DNA of 64,000 nt, from contig QANY01007467.1 in the NCBI GenBank assembly GCA_003255025.1, positions 124,001 through 188,000 on the forward strand, given 5' to 3'. The position numbers and the translations under genes were made by a program. Every line of letters starts with the position of its first letter. Position 1 is the stretch's first letter. The notes beneath the pieces were generated by a model. That model worked only from the letters and a program-made list of their open reading frames with translations. It did no database searches and was not told the DNA's origin. The DNA is from Datisca glomerata. Lineage: Eukaryota; Streptophyta; Magnoliopsida; Cucurbitales; Datiscaceae. Shown in pieces: positions 22,900-34,961 of this stretch.

Positions 22900-24330
22900 A
22901 GGCAATGTCAAACCTGAAGCTCCTTTTTGGAAGGAGGCTATTGATAGCGAGATAGATTCCATTTTATAAAATAACACTTGAATGTTGGTTGACCTCCCAC
23001 CTAGGAATAAATCAATAGGTTGTAAGTGGATTTTCAAAAGGAAACAAAATGTTGATGGTATGATTCATAAGTACAAAGCTCGGTTGGTAGTTAAAGGTTA
23101 TCGACAGAAAGAAGGTATAGATTTCTTTTATACCTGTTCTCCTGTGACGAGGATCACTTCTATTAGAATGCTGATCACAAAAGTAGTCATACATAATTTA
23201 GAAATTCACCAAATGGATGCTAAGAATATGTTCTTAAATTGAGAATTGGATGAAGAAATCAACATAAAACAACCTAAAGGGTTCATGGTCAAGGGACAAG
23301 AACGTAAGGTGTGTAAGCTTGTCAAATCCCTTTTACGAATTAAAACAATCTTTGAACCAATGGCATGAAAATATTGACCACATTATGATCTCAAATAGCT
23401 TTTCGATAAACGAGTGTGACAAATGAGTCTACATTAAAGGTACTAGTGACATGTTTATCATAGTATGTTTGTATGTAGATGTCATGCTCATAATGGGAAC
23501 AAATAAGGATATAATATCTTCTACCAAGAAGATGTTGAGTTCTAATTTTGACATGAAAGACTTTATTCTAGCAGATGTCATTCTTGAAATTCAAACAAAG
23601 AGAAGTTCTAACGAATATATCCTTACGCAATCTCATTATATAGAAAATATCATAAATAAATTTGGCCAATTTGAAAGCAAATCAGTTGTAACTTCATTCG
23701 ACTCAAACTATAAGTTGAAAAAGAATGATGGAGTTGGAGTATCTCATCCGGAGTACTCATAGATCATTAGAAGTTTGATGTATATCATGAATTGCATAAA
23801 GCCTAACATTGCCTATTTAGTAGGAAGGCTTGCAAGATATACGAGTACTCTTGGACGTGATCACTGGGATGCACTAGTCAGGGTACTTAGATACTTGAAG
23901 TACACCATTGACTATGGATTGCATTATGCGACATATCCACATGTGTTGGAAGGATTTAGTGATGCTAACTAGATATCTGACAGTCTAGAAACCTAATCCA
24001 CGAGTGTATATGTTTTACCCTAGGTGGTGTAGCTATATCCTGGAAGTCTATGAAACAGACTTGTATAGCTCGTTCGACTATGAAATCTGAATTTATAGCA
24101 TTGGACAAGGGTGGCCGAAGCATGTGTCAGCCATTATGGCTACCATATTTAGAGCGAAGAATAATGTGTATAATGATAAGTCTAGACACATAAGATGTAG
24201 ACATAATACCATTAAATAATTGCTCACAAATGGTGTGATTTCTGTTGACTTTATCAGGTCAAAGGAAAATATAGCAGATCCTTTAACAAAATGATTATAA
24301 AAGAACTTGTAAAACTGACATCGAGGGGAA
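22900..24330 (+). pseudogene. Copia B reverse transcriptase and RNase H
   Basis: RT begins NKSIGCKWIFKRKQNVDGMI and RLVVKGYRQKEGIDF, followed by QMDAKNMFLN. The catalytic YVDD box reads YVDV (frame at 23451-23762, CLYVDVMLIMG), a loss of the second Asp. RNase H motifs follow ([40 protein letters not shown]). The frame is broken at several points. Confidence 0.85.
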
Positions 24331-24913
24331 TGGGCTTAAAGCATGTTCAATGAATCATTCAGGTGAGAACCTATCATAGTTGATTAGAGATTCCAAGATC
24401 TAGGTTCAATAGGCAAACAATCAAGAATGATTTAAAGAAACTTTGTTTCTTCTCATTCCTATGATGTAACGAAAGTGTGTTGTATGTCGACGATAAAAAT
24501 GTATACTTAGTATTTAACGACGTTGATATCTTGCTTGCAAGAAGAGTATAGACATAATACTCTTAATCATCGTCACCTATGTGAGAGTAGAAGTTGGGTC
24601 ACGTCTATGAGAGAATGTAAGACTCAATCTCTCTAAAGTTCTTATGAGACAGGATAAATGCTCAAGACCAAAATGAACAAAGATGTCTGAACTCAAACAT
24701 ATTGAGATGAGTTGAGTATGAGATTTATTATCTTGGTTTATTTCAGAGGAAGGAAATTTTAAGAATGTTATTCACTGTTCTTTAGAGTAAATCCAATCAA
24801 TCATCACTAAAGAAGGTTCAAGTCCAAAAGACACCTCTCCTGAGGTGAAATTCATCTGATTCTTTCTCCTGATGTCTTTGTCTGTCAAGGACATTTTTAT
24901 TCATGTGGAGGAT

Positions 24914-25663
24914 TGTTAAATCTAATTAAGCTAGAAGGTTTAATAAGTAAGGCTAAACTAAGTATAAGTGTGTGAATGTTAGAAACAAAAGACAACGTGA
25001 GTAGAAAATCAAGTCTGTCACATGTTAGATGAAGCTCTAACTTTTTACCACATGTTTTGATTATGTGTATTAGCAGTTGAGGGTGTAGGGCTACTTTGAC
25101 CCAGTCTATCTCACCCCATGTGGATTATTGAGGGCAGTTTCACATGGAAACTGCAAGCTGCCCATCTTTACCTTTCTATGCACGAAGTGGCTGTTTCACT
25201 AACAACCATATTCATTTGCACGAGGTGGTAGTTTCACTAAGAAACTGCCACCTTTGTGCATTGTATAAAGAGGTGGTTTTTCAACAAAGAAATCGCCTCT
25301 CTCTTTGAAATGTTTAGGAGTGACTGCCCATTTGCACTAGTTTAAAAACACTACTGTTTTGGAGACAAAAATAGTGGAGTAAAGCAATTTTTCATCCAAT
25401 TTTTTGTCAATTTTCGTGAGTCAAAAGGAGAAAGAAATATTGTTCGGGTTCTGTGAGGATCGGAGTATTCGTTTGCTATATCTTCGATCGCGGTGATTGT
25501 ATCCTGCAGAGACGTCGCTTGTGCCAGCCTCTGCCGATTTAATATTTTCTATCGTTCCGTTTCTGATTGTTCTATAATTGTTAAGTTGTAATATTCAATT
25601 GTAATCGTTATGCTGTAATTTAATACAAGTAATTATTTTATTTATTGCTCTACATATCCAACA
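24914..25663 (+). repeat. Copia B 3' LTR
   Basis: It begins TGTTAAATCT after a purine-rich TCATGTGGAGGAT and ends TATCCAACA, giving TGTT...AACA inverted ends over 750 bp. Its last ~255 bp match the 5' LTR remnant. Confidence 0.85.
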
Positions 25664-25960
25664 GTTACCACGTAGAACTTCTAGATACTGTGGAAAATTC
25701 AGAAACAATCTTTTAGTACATGTGAAATCTTCTTCTTAAATGAGTATTTGACCATTTGATTTTATTTCCAGCAGCTCTTTATTCAGTCTGTTCTACAACT
25801 TATTTGAAATTGGAACAAAACATGTTAATCTTAGTTATATCTCATTCTACAAGAGAATCACAAGAAAGAAGTGAGGATATGAATTTATAATCAGATTTTA
25901 CATAAATTTAACCCCGAAAATATAACAATGGGCAAGTAGTAAATTTGTTTTCTGTTGAAG
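25664..25960 (+). repeat. Ghost copy of the mS23 3' flank
   Basis: Bases from 25666 follow the sequence of 35272-35586 closely: CCACGT...AACTTCTAGATA, GAGTATTTGACCATTTGATT, ACAACTTATTTG, TTATAATCAGATTTT and AAATTTGTTTT occur in the same order in both. Together with the exon 1 ghost at 16.1 kb it outlines a decayed second mS23 locus. Homology fades after about 25960. Confidence 0.8.
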
Positions 25961-26465
25961 ACCGAACCATACAACCCCAATTAGTTTATAAGTGAATTAA
26001 ACATTACAACACACTTTATGCCGAGATCTAGTAACTTTTTATAATAATTCTCACAAGAGTAGATCTAATTTTATGCTAAAAAATAATTTTGATCACTCAA
26101 AAAATTTATTAGTTAAATTTTTTTTAGTATATATCAAAAGAAAGTGAAAAATATGATATGCAATGATGTGAAAAATGTGATATTTAGATTTGTATCCTAA
26201 AAATCCTATTTTAAAGGTCAAGATAGAGAAATGAAATCTATGATTTTTTAGCATTTGAACAGGTTTAGTCAATTTACTTGATAGGGGATATAGCATATAG
26301 AGCATGATCCTGAAATATTTTGAGTTTAATAAACACAAAGAAATATGCAAGTGAGGGAAAGTGCTAAGTTTTGCGCTAAAATCCTAAGAATTAGGGGAAA
26401 ATGGAGGAATAGAATTCGGATCAACTGTCTAAAAATTCTGTCACTAAAAATTCACTATGTCATTC
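25961..26465. other. AT-rich spacer, no gene
   Basis: No coding or repeat signal beyond AT-richness. Confidence 0.4.
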
Positions 26466-29253
26466 GAAAAATCCTATCACATCGTCTGACCCACCACTAT
26501 AAATTCACTACGTCATCCGCGTTTTCATTTTTCATAGCAACATCATTCTTCGTGAAAAATCATTTCACACATCCACGTCTTCAGTCTACAAAGTTTTCTT
26601 TAAAAATGCATACACTGCCATACAAATTTGCCCTCTTCTGTTTCTTTGACATTTAATTATCACTTCATCCTTGGCTAATGCGCAAATTCATCTGACAAAT
26701 TGAAAGTTATTCTCAATCACATTAGGTAAGCTATCCTACAACTAGCTTCTTCTATTTAGGATTTTTGGACTTAAGAGAATAAAAAATCCTTGATTAACAC
26801 ATAAAAAAACAGTCCACGTTTTTTAAAAGGATAAAAACGTTGATTAATGTGCAAATTCTTTCTATTGTAGATTAAACTTTTATGATATAAACCTTACAAA
26901 AAACATAATCATTTAAAAGATAAAGAAAGGGAAATTAAGACCATCATAATTTTTCTCTTAAGAATATAATGACAAAAAATAAAATTTTTTATTATAAATT
27001 AAAATACAAAATAGTTCTTTAAAAGTTGAAACTGAAGTTACTGAATTTGAGGTTGATTATTGAGATTAGATGACTGACCTTCATCCTGACATAATGGCTG
27101 TGATGATGGTCGATAAATTTTCTGAATAATGATATTTTTGTTAAATTTATAAACCAACTGAAAATTTCCACCAGCTATGAATCAATTGATGTACAAAAAA
27201 AAGATTAAAATACTTGCATAAATTATGATAAAGGAGGCAAAAAATCTTGCTCTATACTGTATCAATAACTTGAATAAGCGTCTATATCTTTTTGCCGCAA
27301 ACAACATATTAAATAAAAATATGAATATAAGTAAATTTACAATAACTAGTTCAATCATCACATTCAAAAAAGTAAAAATAATGAAGTACCTATTGGATAA
27401 CTTATAGAAGCAAAATATTTGATTCCTTGGAATGATAAAACTCATTTAAATTTTGAGAAGTCATTTTCTCATCCAGTTTTTTCTTTGTTTTTCTCTTTTC
27501 AAGAGCTCTTTTTAGTCGCTTTAATCTTCCACGCACAACTTGTTTGCTTTTAATCCCCTTAATTTTGTTGAAATCTTCATTTAGACATTTTCTTCAACTT
27601 TCATTGGCTGTGACGTCAAATGCATAGACGATGAGTTTTTGGTACAGATGTCAAATGCATAGACGATGAGTTGTTGCCGACCATGTAGATGACAATGCTT
27701 TGGTCATTGCTAGATCCTAGTAAGTTAAAATAGTGATTGGCTTTTTCCCCGACATAGCCCGAACAAAAGTATCAAAGAGCCAAATAAAAGTTTTAGTGGT
27801 TTCATCATCCAATAATGCAGCTCCAAAAATAATAGTCAGCTTATAGTGATTGACCTCAAGAAACATTGCAAAAGGGTGACATTCTTGATTTTTCTTTTAT
27901 GTCATATCAAAGCAAACCACATCGCTGAAGTAAGTATAATCAATCATCATCTTTGCATTTGCCCAAAGAATATTGGTTATGATATCTTCTTCATCAACTT
28001 GAATAGCATAGAAAAAAATTTGGATCTTCTGATTGAATTCATTGTAAATAATCAAGAAGGCCACTTGTGTCACCTATTCTCATTCGAATAGAACGTTTTG
28101 AACGCAAATAATTTTTAAAATCTTTAGGAATAAATTCAAGAGAGTCACGCTCACCAACTCGTCTGGTCATTAATTCACAACCTGCTTTTGGACGAATTCT
28201 TAAACAATCAGCTAATTCAATTTCAGATGCTTGAGACATAGTTAACTTCTTTGTGATCTGTGTAAATGACTTTTGTTGGAACTTGACACCGTATGCGTAT
28301 GCTCAACAATAAATTCGATAACATGATACATACCAGTTTGTTGACAAGTCACTTTCATCTTAGCAAAACAACCAAATCGTACCACATCACGATCAAATTT
28401 CACATTGACATCTCACCTATCCTTTCTATCATATCCTTCGCATGAATAACAAAAGGTTCTATTTAATCATTTTGCCAACTTGATACTTATGCTCTTTACT
28501 TTTTCGAATACTAAAGCCAACCTTATAAGCGTATACATTATAAAAACTATATGCATCATCTTATGTTTCAAATTTAATACCAATTTTTGTAATCATTGCA
28601 CTAAGGATATTAGAATGAATCAAATTTTTATCTCATTGTCAAGTTCAAGTTCTAACTTATGACAAGATTGATAACGATCTTTTACATATTTTTCTTCAGA
28701 TTTCATGTTCATATATCATCATAAATTAGACAAAAGTATATGATTTATTCAAGTAATATTTATCAACAAAGTGTTGAAGAGCAAATTCAATATTTTCAAA
28801 GATAAAACCAATTTCACCGAAAAGTAAGATACTCTTTTGGATCTTTCAAAAGCCTATTACTTATAAAGAATTAGTTGTAATCTCTTGAATAAGAATAAAA
28901 AACATGAAAAGTAATGATGAAGTGAAGAAGAAATGATGAAGTGTTATGAAGTTTTTTGTTTTATAGACAGCTAGTTGTAGCTTACATAATATGAAGTTTG
29001 ATTGAAAAGAATCTATCACTTTGATCGATGATGAATGTCGACGTGTGCTGTGCTATTCTAAAGACATAGGTTTTTTGGGACTGAAAAATTTGTAGGACAA
29101 CGTGTAGTTTTTCAAAGAAAAACTTTAATAGATTAAAGACGTAAAATGTGTAAAATGATTTTTCACGGAGAATGACGCTGCTATGGAAAATGAAAACACG
29201 GATGATGTGGTAAATTTTTAGTGGTGGAATAAATGGTGTGATAGAATTTTTAG
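26466..29253 (-). mobile_element. FAR1-type MULE with long terminal inverted repeats
   Basis: The left end (about 26466-26640) is matched in reverse complement by the right end (about 29085-29253). Shared phrases include AAAAATxCTATCACA, CCACCACTA, CATCCGxGTTTTCATTTT, CATAGCA and CGTGAAAAATCATTT. Between them lies a minus-strand FAR1-like transposase pseudogene. Long TIRs with a FAR1/FHY3-related transposase define this MULE lineage. I could not identify a clean target duplication. Confidence 0.75.
27480..28860 (-). pseudogene. FAR1-related MULE transposase
   Basis: On the minus strand, a FAR1 DNA-binding domain comes first (AYKVGFSIRKSKEHKYQ near 28540-28480, then DRDVVRFGCFAKMKVTC and IEFIVEHTHT near 28400-28290). 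Next is the FIPKDFKNYLRSKRS...GDTSGLLDYLQ hinge typical of FAR1 proteins (28140-28040), and then the MULE catalytic region (YTYFSDVVCFDMT, HPFAMFLEVNHYKLTIIFGA, TFIWLFDTFVRAMSGKKPIT, ending near 27660). Several stops and frameshifts make it inactive. FHY3/FAR1 transcription factors derive from this family, but this copy sits between TIRs and is a transposon gene. Confidence 0.8.
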
Positions 29254-29343
29254 GTTAGTTTGGTATTGCTATATCTTTTTAAAAAATTACTGTTAGTTGT
29301 GCTGTTAAAAATTCATCTGTATTATAAAGTGTTTGGTAAATAT

Positions 29344-30423
29344 TTTTTTTTAATTCTACGGGAAAATGAGGCTGAATATGTGTTAATGGAAATTCATGAG
29401 GGTTTATGCGAAAATCACACTAGGGGCAGATCACTAACCCATAAAGTCATGAATGAAGGATACTATTGGCCCCGAAGCATTAAGATGCCAAACAGTATAC
29501 GAAAAGGTGCGACAAGCGTTAGTGTTTCACGCCCGTAGCAAAAATGGCTCCCAGAGAACTCAAAACCATGCCTAGTTCTTAGCCGTTCATGCAGTGGACC
29601 CTGAACATTGTTGGACCACTCTCCATAGCACATACTTAGAAGCATTTTTTATTAGTAGTAATAGATTATTTTACTAAGTGGATCTAGGTTGAAGGCTTTG
29701 CCAGAATTTGTGAGGGAGAAGTGAGGGGATTCCCATGGAAAATATTGGTGTGCAGGTACGGGATCCCCCAGATCTTGGTATGTGACAACGAACTTCAGCT
29801 CACCGAAAACTTAGTAAGAACATTTTATGAAGATCTGAAGATCACAAACCGCTTCTCCACGCCTTACTATCCATAGGGGAACAGGCAAGCAGAAAGATCA
29901 AACAAGGTCATACTTGATAACTTGAAGAAATGGTTGGAGTCCCCTAAAGGGAAATGAGTGGAAGAGCTACACTAAATTTTTTGGGCATATAGAACAACCC
30001 CTAGAGAGACAATGGGAGAAACCCCATTCGCGTTATCATACGGAGCAGGAGCAATCGTTCCTGTGGAAATTGGAAGCCCCACCATAAGATCCAAGCTAAA
30101 TGAACAACAGAACGAAGAGCTCCTCAGGAACAGGCTTGATGAACTAGAAGAAAGATGGAAAGCGACCCTGATCAGAATGGCCCATTACAATCAGAAAATG
30201 TGATCTTATTTCCAGAAGAAAGTAAGGAAGTGAAATTTCAGAAGAGAGATCTGGTCCTCAGAAAAATCTTTCAAACGGAAGGGAAACTCGGGCCAACATG
30301 GGAAGGATCATACGTCATCAACAAAATAGGAGGAAATGACTATTACCACCTAAAAATGAGAGAAGGAATAGAATTGCAGAAACCATGGAACGTGATTCAT
30401 CTGAAGAAATATTTTGTATAAGG
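29344..30423 (+). pseudogene. Ty3/Gypsy integrase C-terminal region
   Basis: The remnant opens with the integrase zinc-binding region (EAEYVLMEIHEGLCENH...GYYWP), then the core (IDYFTKWI; ILVCDNELQLTEN; FSTPYYP), RTTPRETMGETPFALSYGAG, and a C-terminal part in a second frame (RDLVLRKIFQTEGKLGPTWE, NVIHLKKYFV). There is a frameshift near 30200 and several stops. No RT lies upstream, since the MULE end and a short spacer come first. The motifs suggest a Tat-like Gypsy lineage. Confidence 0.85.
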
Positions 30424-30540
30424 AATGTAAAAACTCGTTATAGTGAAACACCTTTTTTCCCGTGGTTTTTTTCTACAAGGATTTTTCACATAAAAACATT
30501 GGTGCCAATCTTCTCTCTTCAACTAAATCATTACTACACG

Positions 30541-30830
30541 GAAATAAGGGCCTAAAGGTCATTGGGAGAGACAGTTCATAAGTCCTACTCACAAAAGGAA
30601 TTAAGAAACATAGGAAGTCTTGTGGAGGGGTTATTCATAAGTTTTACTCTCAAAAGAAATTAAGGGCATAAAAAATCTTTGGGAGATGCAGTTCATAAGT
30701 CCTACTCCCAAAAGGAAGGACATAAAAAGCTCTTGTAAGGGACAACTCATAAGTCCTACTTTCAGAAGGAACTAGGATCATGAAAAGTCCTTGAGAGGGG
30801 AATCTCATAAGTCTTACTCTCAAAAGGAAA
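30541..30830 (+). repeat. Five-copy ~55-59 bp tandem repeat after Gypsy pol
   Basis: Units share TTAAGGGCATAAAA...CTTGGGAGGG, then CAGTTCATAAGTCCTACTC and CAAAAGG. Copies differ by several bases each. Tandem repeats just behind integrase are common in large Gypsy elements, so this is probably part of the same relic. Confidence 0.8.
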
Positions 30831-31704
30831 AATAACTAAAAGAGGAAAAATCATGGAAACAGATGACTCAAACGAGCTCGCTTCATCACAACAGGAAGAA
30901 CGAACTCATTACATTGTAAACGGGGAGGGAGTTCGAGTCTCAACGGATGGAAATAGAAATGGCCAAAACGGGTGAGCATTCCTTGAAATTTTTTTCAAGT
31001 AATTAAGAAAAGGAAAACTAGTTACGAGAAAAACTTTTAAAAAAGGGCACGAAGTAAATGGGTAAGCAGAAATACCCTTTATACATTCTAAACTGTCTTT
31101 TGGTCTAAGGTATCGCTTCTCAAATTTTTGTTGTGTTAGAGAAAATGAAATCATTCCCTTCCATTTTATTATTACTTTAATCAACTCATGTAAATTAAGA
31201 ATCTTATATAAGATCAGTGTATTAAATAGAATACATGCATTCAATACAACTTAAAGAAATACAACTCAGAGCATTAATACTCATATAAATGGATCATTAC
31301 AGCCAACAAGCCAAGTCTAGATCCAGAAGTTAAAATAAATTGTGTGAACTACTAGAGAGAGTGAATAATAAGCATTCAAGTGTTCAATCTGTATGCATCG
31401 TAATGATTTGAGATCTGGTGATTATCAAATACAGAAATACAATGAGGGAGATGGGAGAACGTGTGTACTCAATAGATATTAACACCAAACTTGAGGGGTA
31501 AAACCGAAAATTTAATACTACCATTAAAACAGTCGCCAGATTAATAGGGAAGTTATTCCCAAAAGCAGCTGTTCCTCTGCTTCTTAAAATCGCTGTAGAG
31601 AACCAGTGATATGATTATAATCTGCTCATAATTTGAGTTAAGATTGAAGAGGTTATTTCCCTAAAACCCCAAGTAAATTGCAGCCGGTGGAAAAAGAGGC
31701 GGTC
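30831..31704. other. Spacer and upstream region of mS23
   Basis: The left part is probably the tail of the Gypsy relic. The right part is the mS23 promoter and 5' UTR. Only the last ~30 bases before the ATG are recognisably shared with the ghost locus at 16.05 kb. Confidence 0.4.
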
Positions 31705-34700
31705 ATGTCCTTCATGAAAGGAGATTTGCTTACCAGGACGAGGAAGCTCGTCAAGGGGTTGGCCAAGGCTGAGCCGGTTTGGCTCAAGGCTATGGAGCAG
31801 TGAGTCTCTCTCTCTCTCTCTCTCTCGGATGTTTTAGGGTTTAATCATGTATTTAAGGATCTGAGTCAATTATTTACCTGAATTAACCCTTTGTCTAAAT
31901 TATTCTTCTATTTAATTGACAATTTTTGTTTCAATCCGCACTTGGATGTGTCTTTCAGGGCACCACCTGCAACTTTTCCTCGTGCTGATGGAACGGTCAA
32001 GCATATCAGTCTCCCTGAGGACGTCTATATCAAAAAGTTCTTCCAGAAACATCCTGATTCTAAACACGAAGATGCCATCAAGTATATCTCTCTTCTCATA
32101 CGATCATTTATTCTTTCGAATGTTCAGTTTCTTCTTATACCTTTCCTGAGCGTTAAATATGCCTTCTTTTAACCTAAGGATAGCATTTTATATGAATTTA
32201 GATCTTTAGGACTGCAAATTGTTATTGAATAAGTGAAAACAAGATTACTGTGCCAATTCGCTTGAAAAATTTGAGTACAGATTTCTTGAAAAATTTGAGT
32301 TAAGATATTACTTTCTCAAGTATTATGGTTTTTGCTGTTTGAAGGTTTATTGTCTGTGTTTTGCTTATTGAATATCTTGCAAAAGCAGAAAAAGATGACT
32401 TGTAGTATTTTAATTTCTTAGAACGATTTGGACGGTAATATTTGTAGGAGTTTATGTTTTGTAGTTGAGTTGAATCGGTCTGAAAAATCAAAGCTTTCAA
32501 AATTCTATGAAGGATTAAGAATCGGGATCAAATTAGGGGCTTGCTTAGCTTAGAACTAATTCAGGGTCTTTTCTTTTATTCGCTTTATTATATAAGCTGA
32601 TGAACTAGGTTTTCTTTAATTTTCTTGAATTTTATCATGAAGGGTATCTTCGTAATGTTCAGAATTATGAATTTGAGGCTTTAATTTAAGTTGTTAATTT
32701 TTATTTAGGATTTTTAGGTAATAGAATTTACCTTAATGGTTTAAAGAGGCCATCCTTGTGGGGGACTCAAAGTTCACTAGAACTTGATTTCTTAGTTAAT
32801 TAGGAGTCCTAGAATCATATTAGGAATATAGGATTAGAATTTCCAGCAGCCTCTTTTTTCTTAAATGTATCTTGTAATTTATTTTTTTAGCAGATTTGAT
32901 GAAATACTAGAGATTCTAGCAATTTCGCTTTCTTGAGTTGTGTGATAGGAATGAAACAAAAGGTTTTTGAAGGGATTGAATCCCAAGTAGATTTAGTTCT
33001 TAAGTCTTATATTATTTCTTGTGAAGAGTGGTTCCACCCTTTGGATCCACTTTTACAATCCAACATTTTTGAGAGTTGAATTACCTTTTGATTTTTCTTG
33101 TAAATTCTTTGCTTAATATAAATATCTATGCGATAAAAGAACTAAATGTCAGGCCTAAAGATTTCTAAGAGTAATTTTTAGAGAAAATATTCTTCTTCTT
33201 TCTTCATCTTTCAGATTTTCGGTTTCAGTTTACTTGATATATTGCATGCTATAAACCCTAGATCAATATCATAGAACCCTAATTTTGCTAAACACAGGTT
33301 TAGTCCATCAAACCGTCCTATATCACATTCATAATTCAAGTTAAGAACTTGTTCTATATCAATTATTACCTAGAAGTAGAATTTTGATGTAGGACAAGTT
33401 CTGGATTGAATTATGAACTTGCTATAGGAAAGTTTGATGGGCTAAAACTGTGTTTTAGGGTTTAAGGATGCAATTTAGGTTTGGATATTAATCTAGGGTT
33501 TTTAGCAAGTAAATCTGAAATAGAAAATCTGTAAGAAAAGAAAGAAAAACAAGATTTTCTCTAAGAATTGCTCTTAGAAATCCGTTGGCCTCACACCTAG
33601 GGTAAGAATTACTTCTCACAATCATGAAAATTTAATTGCTGGACATTTTCTCGTTTATTCATCAAAATCTGCTAAAAAGAGGATACTGGAAATACTATCC
33701 CTAATATGACTCCTAAACAACTGGGAAATAAATATCTGTTGAAACTTTGTCTTCTCCAATAAATGTGTAGACTCTCTAAAGCTTTAAAATAAAGTCTGAT
33801 ATCACTTCACAAATCTAATTTCTATTGAAAAAATCAACCCAAAAATTCGTACGATGAAAAATTTCAAGAGAATATAAAGTAAACCTAGACCAGCAGATTA
33901 TATACTAAAGCAAAGAATCTAAATTAGTTGTAAACTACACAATTTGATCCCAATTCTTGATCCTTAATAGAACTTTGATCCCTACGATTCCGTATCTTCT
34001 TTCTGTTCTCATCAACCATTATTTGAACTTTGAGTAGCACAGATCTATGAAGAAAAACCTATCATGCCATGAATCTTCTGCCCTGTAACAAGCTCTGCAG
34101 CTTGGGAAGATTTGAGCCTTTGTCGTGCTTTAGATGATCTTAGAGTTTTCCTCTTTTTTGGGCATTGACAATCGTATAATATGATATTGACTGTATTAGT
34201 TTTAATGTGACTTTTCACTCTTTTAGTTTTTCAAAACTCTGTTCTAGCATACCTATCTTCTTGGCCGGGATTAGTTTATTCTTTTCTAATCAATCTCTCT
34301 CAAGGGCCCAGTACTTATAGCTCTTTTTGGGAGGCATTTTGTAATGTACATCTGGTCATAAATACTTGAATTGATAATGAATAGTGGGCCAATATTTACG
34401 TCGATCGGCTTTCCGGTACTCTGTTTAGATACAAAAGGTTAGCTCATTTTGTCACATTCAGGGTTTCATTATCAGGTTCTTTGGTTGCACAAGGGTGGCC
34501 CTCATTTCACTTTAGCTTTATATCTACACAGGATATGTAATTTTGACCCCCCTCCAGCCCGTATATTTGGCTTGCGGGTGCTTGAATTAAAGGAACAGGG
34601 AGTCAGTGAGGAGGAGGCGATGGCAGTAGCTGATGTACGCATCCTACATTCTTAATTTGTAACACCCTTTTTATCTGCTCTTTACTCACAGTAGTTATTT

Positions 34701-34961
34701 GTGATCTAGATGGAGTACCGGGGAGAGAAGAAGACAAAGAAGAAAGCTTACACTCGATTGAAGCAAATTGCACGTCTTCAAGGAAAGAGGCCTCCTCCTA
34801 ATCCTTACCCAAGTGCGATCAAGGAAATACAAGCCGAGGAGAGGAAGTATGTTCGCGACCGTTTCTTCAATCCCAAGATTTTTGAAATTGCACAGAAGCT
34901 AAAAGAGGATAGGGCTGCTGAAATGCAAGACAGAATGAGAGCTGGTGGTGGTGGCTGGTGA
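31705..34961 (+). CDS. mS23: Mitochondrial small ribosomal subunit protein mS23
   Basis: Four exons: 31705-31799, 31959-32081, 34532-34634 and 34710-34961, all with GT...AG introns. The joined frame is open and encodes 190 residues. It begins MSFMKGDLLTRTRKLVKGLA, has APPATFPRADG and SLPEDVYIKKFFQKHPDSKH in exon 2, FDPPPARIFGLRVLELKEQG in exon 3, and a Lys/Arg-rich last exon with RLQGKRPPPNPYPSAIKEIQ and a GGGGW end. This is the pattern of the plant mS23 protein (Rsm25/MRPS23 family), a structural protein of the mitoribosome small subunit. There is no long cleavable presequence; the basic N-terminus may serve for import. Exon 1 is followed by a CT microsatellite. Intron 2 is 2.45 kb and contains a large inverted repeat. 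A ruined duplicate of the locus lies at 16-26 kb. Product identification is from remembered family sequence; exon joins are inferred from splice sites and phase. Confidence 0.85.
32487..33980. repeat. Long imperfect inverted repeat in mS23 intron 2
   Basis: The left arm (about 32487-33363) and right arm (about 33381-33980) are reverse complements with gaps. Landmarks in the left arm, each present reverse-complemented on the right: GAATCGGGATCAAATTA, AGGAGTC...ATCATATTAGG, TTAGCAGATTTGATGAA, GATTTCTAAGAG, CATCAAACCGTCCTAT and AACTTGTTCTATATCAA. The left arm carries about 280 extra bases. The loop is under 20 bases. Transcribed as part of the pre-mRNA, it could fold into a hairpin of several hundred base pairs. 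Confidence 0.8.

Larger units (their letters stand above)
20196..25663 (+). mobile_element. Copia element B, near full length but decayed
   Basis: Truncated 5' LTR (20196-20510), gag, protease, integrase, RT and RNase H in Copia order, then a complete 3' LTR (24914-25663). Coding parts contain many stops. No initiator-Met primer-binding site is evident after the 5' LTR (ATATAAAGGCGA follows). It is inserted in the duplicated mS23 locus, since its 3' LTR abuts mS23 3'-flank homology. Confidence 0.85.
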
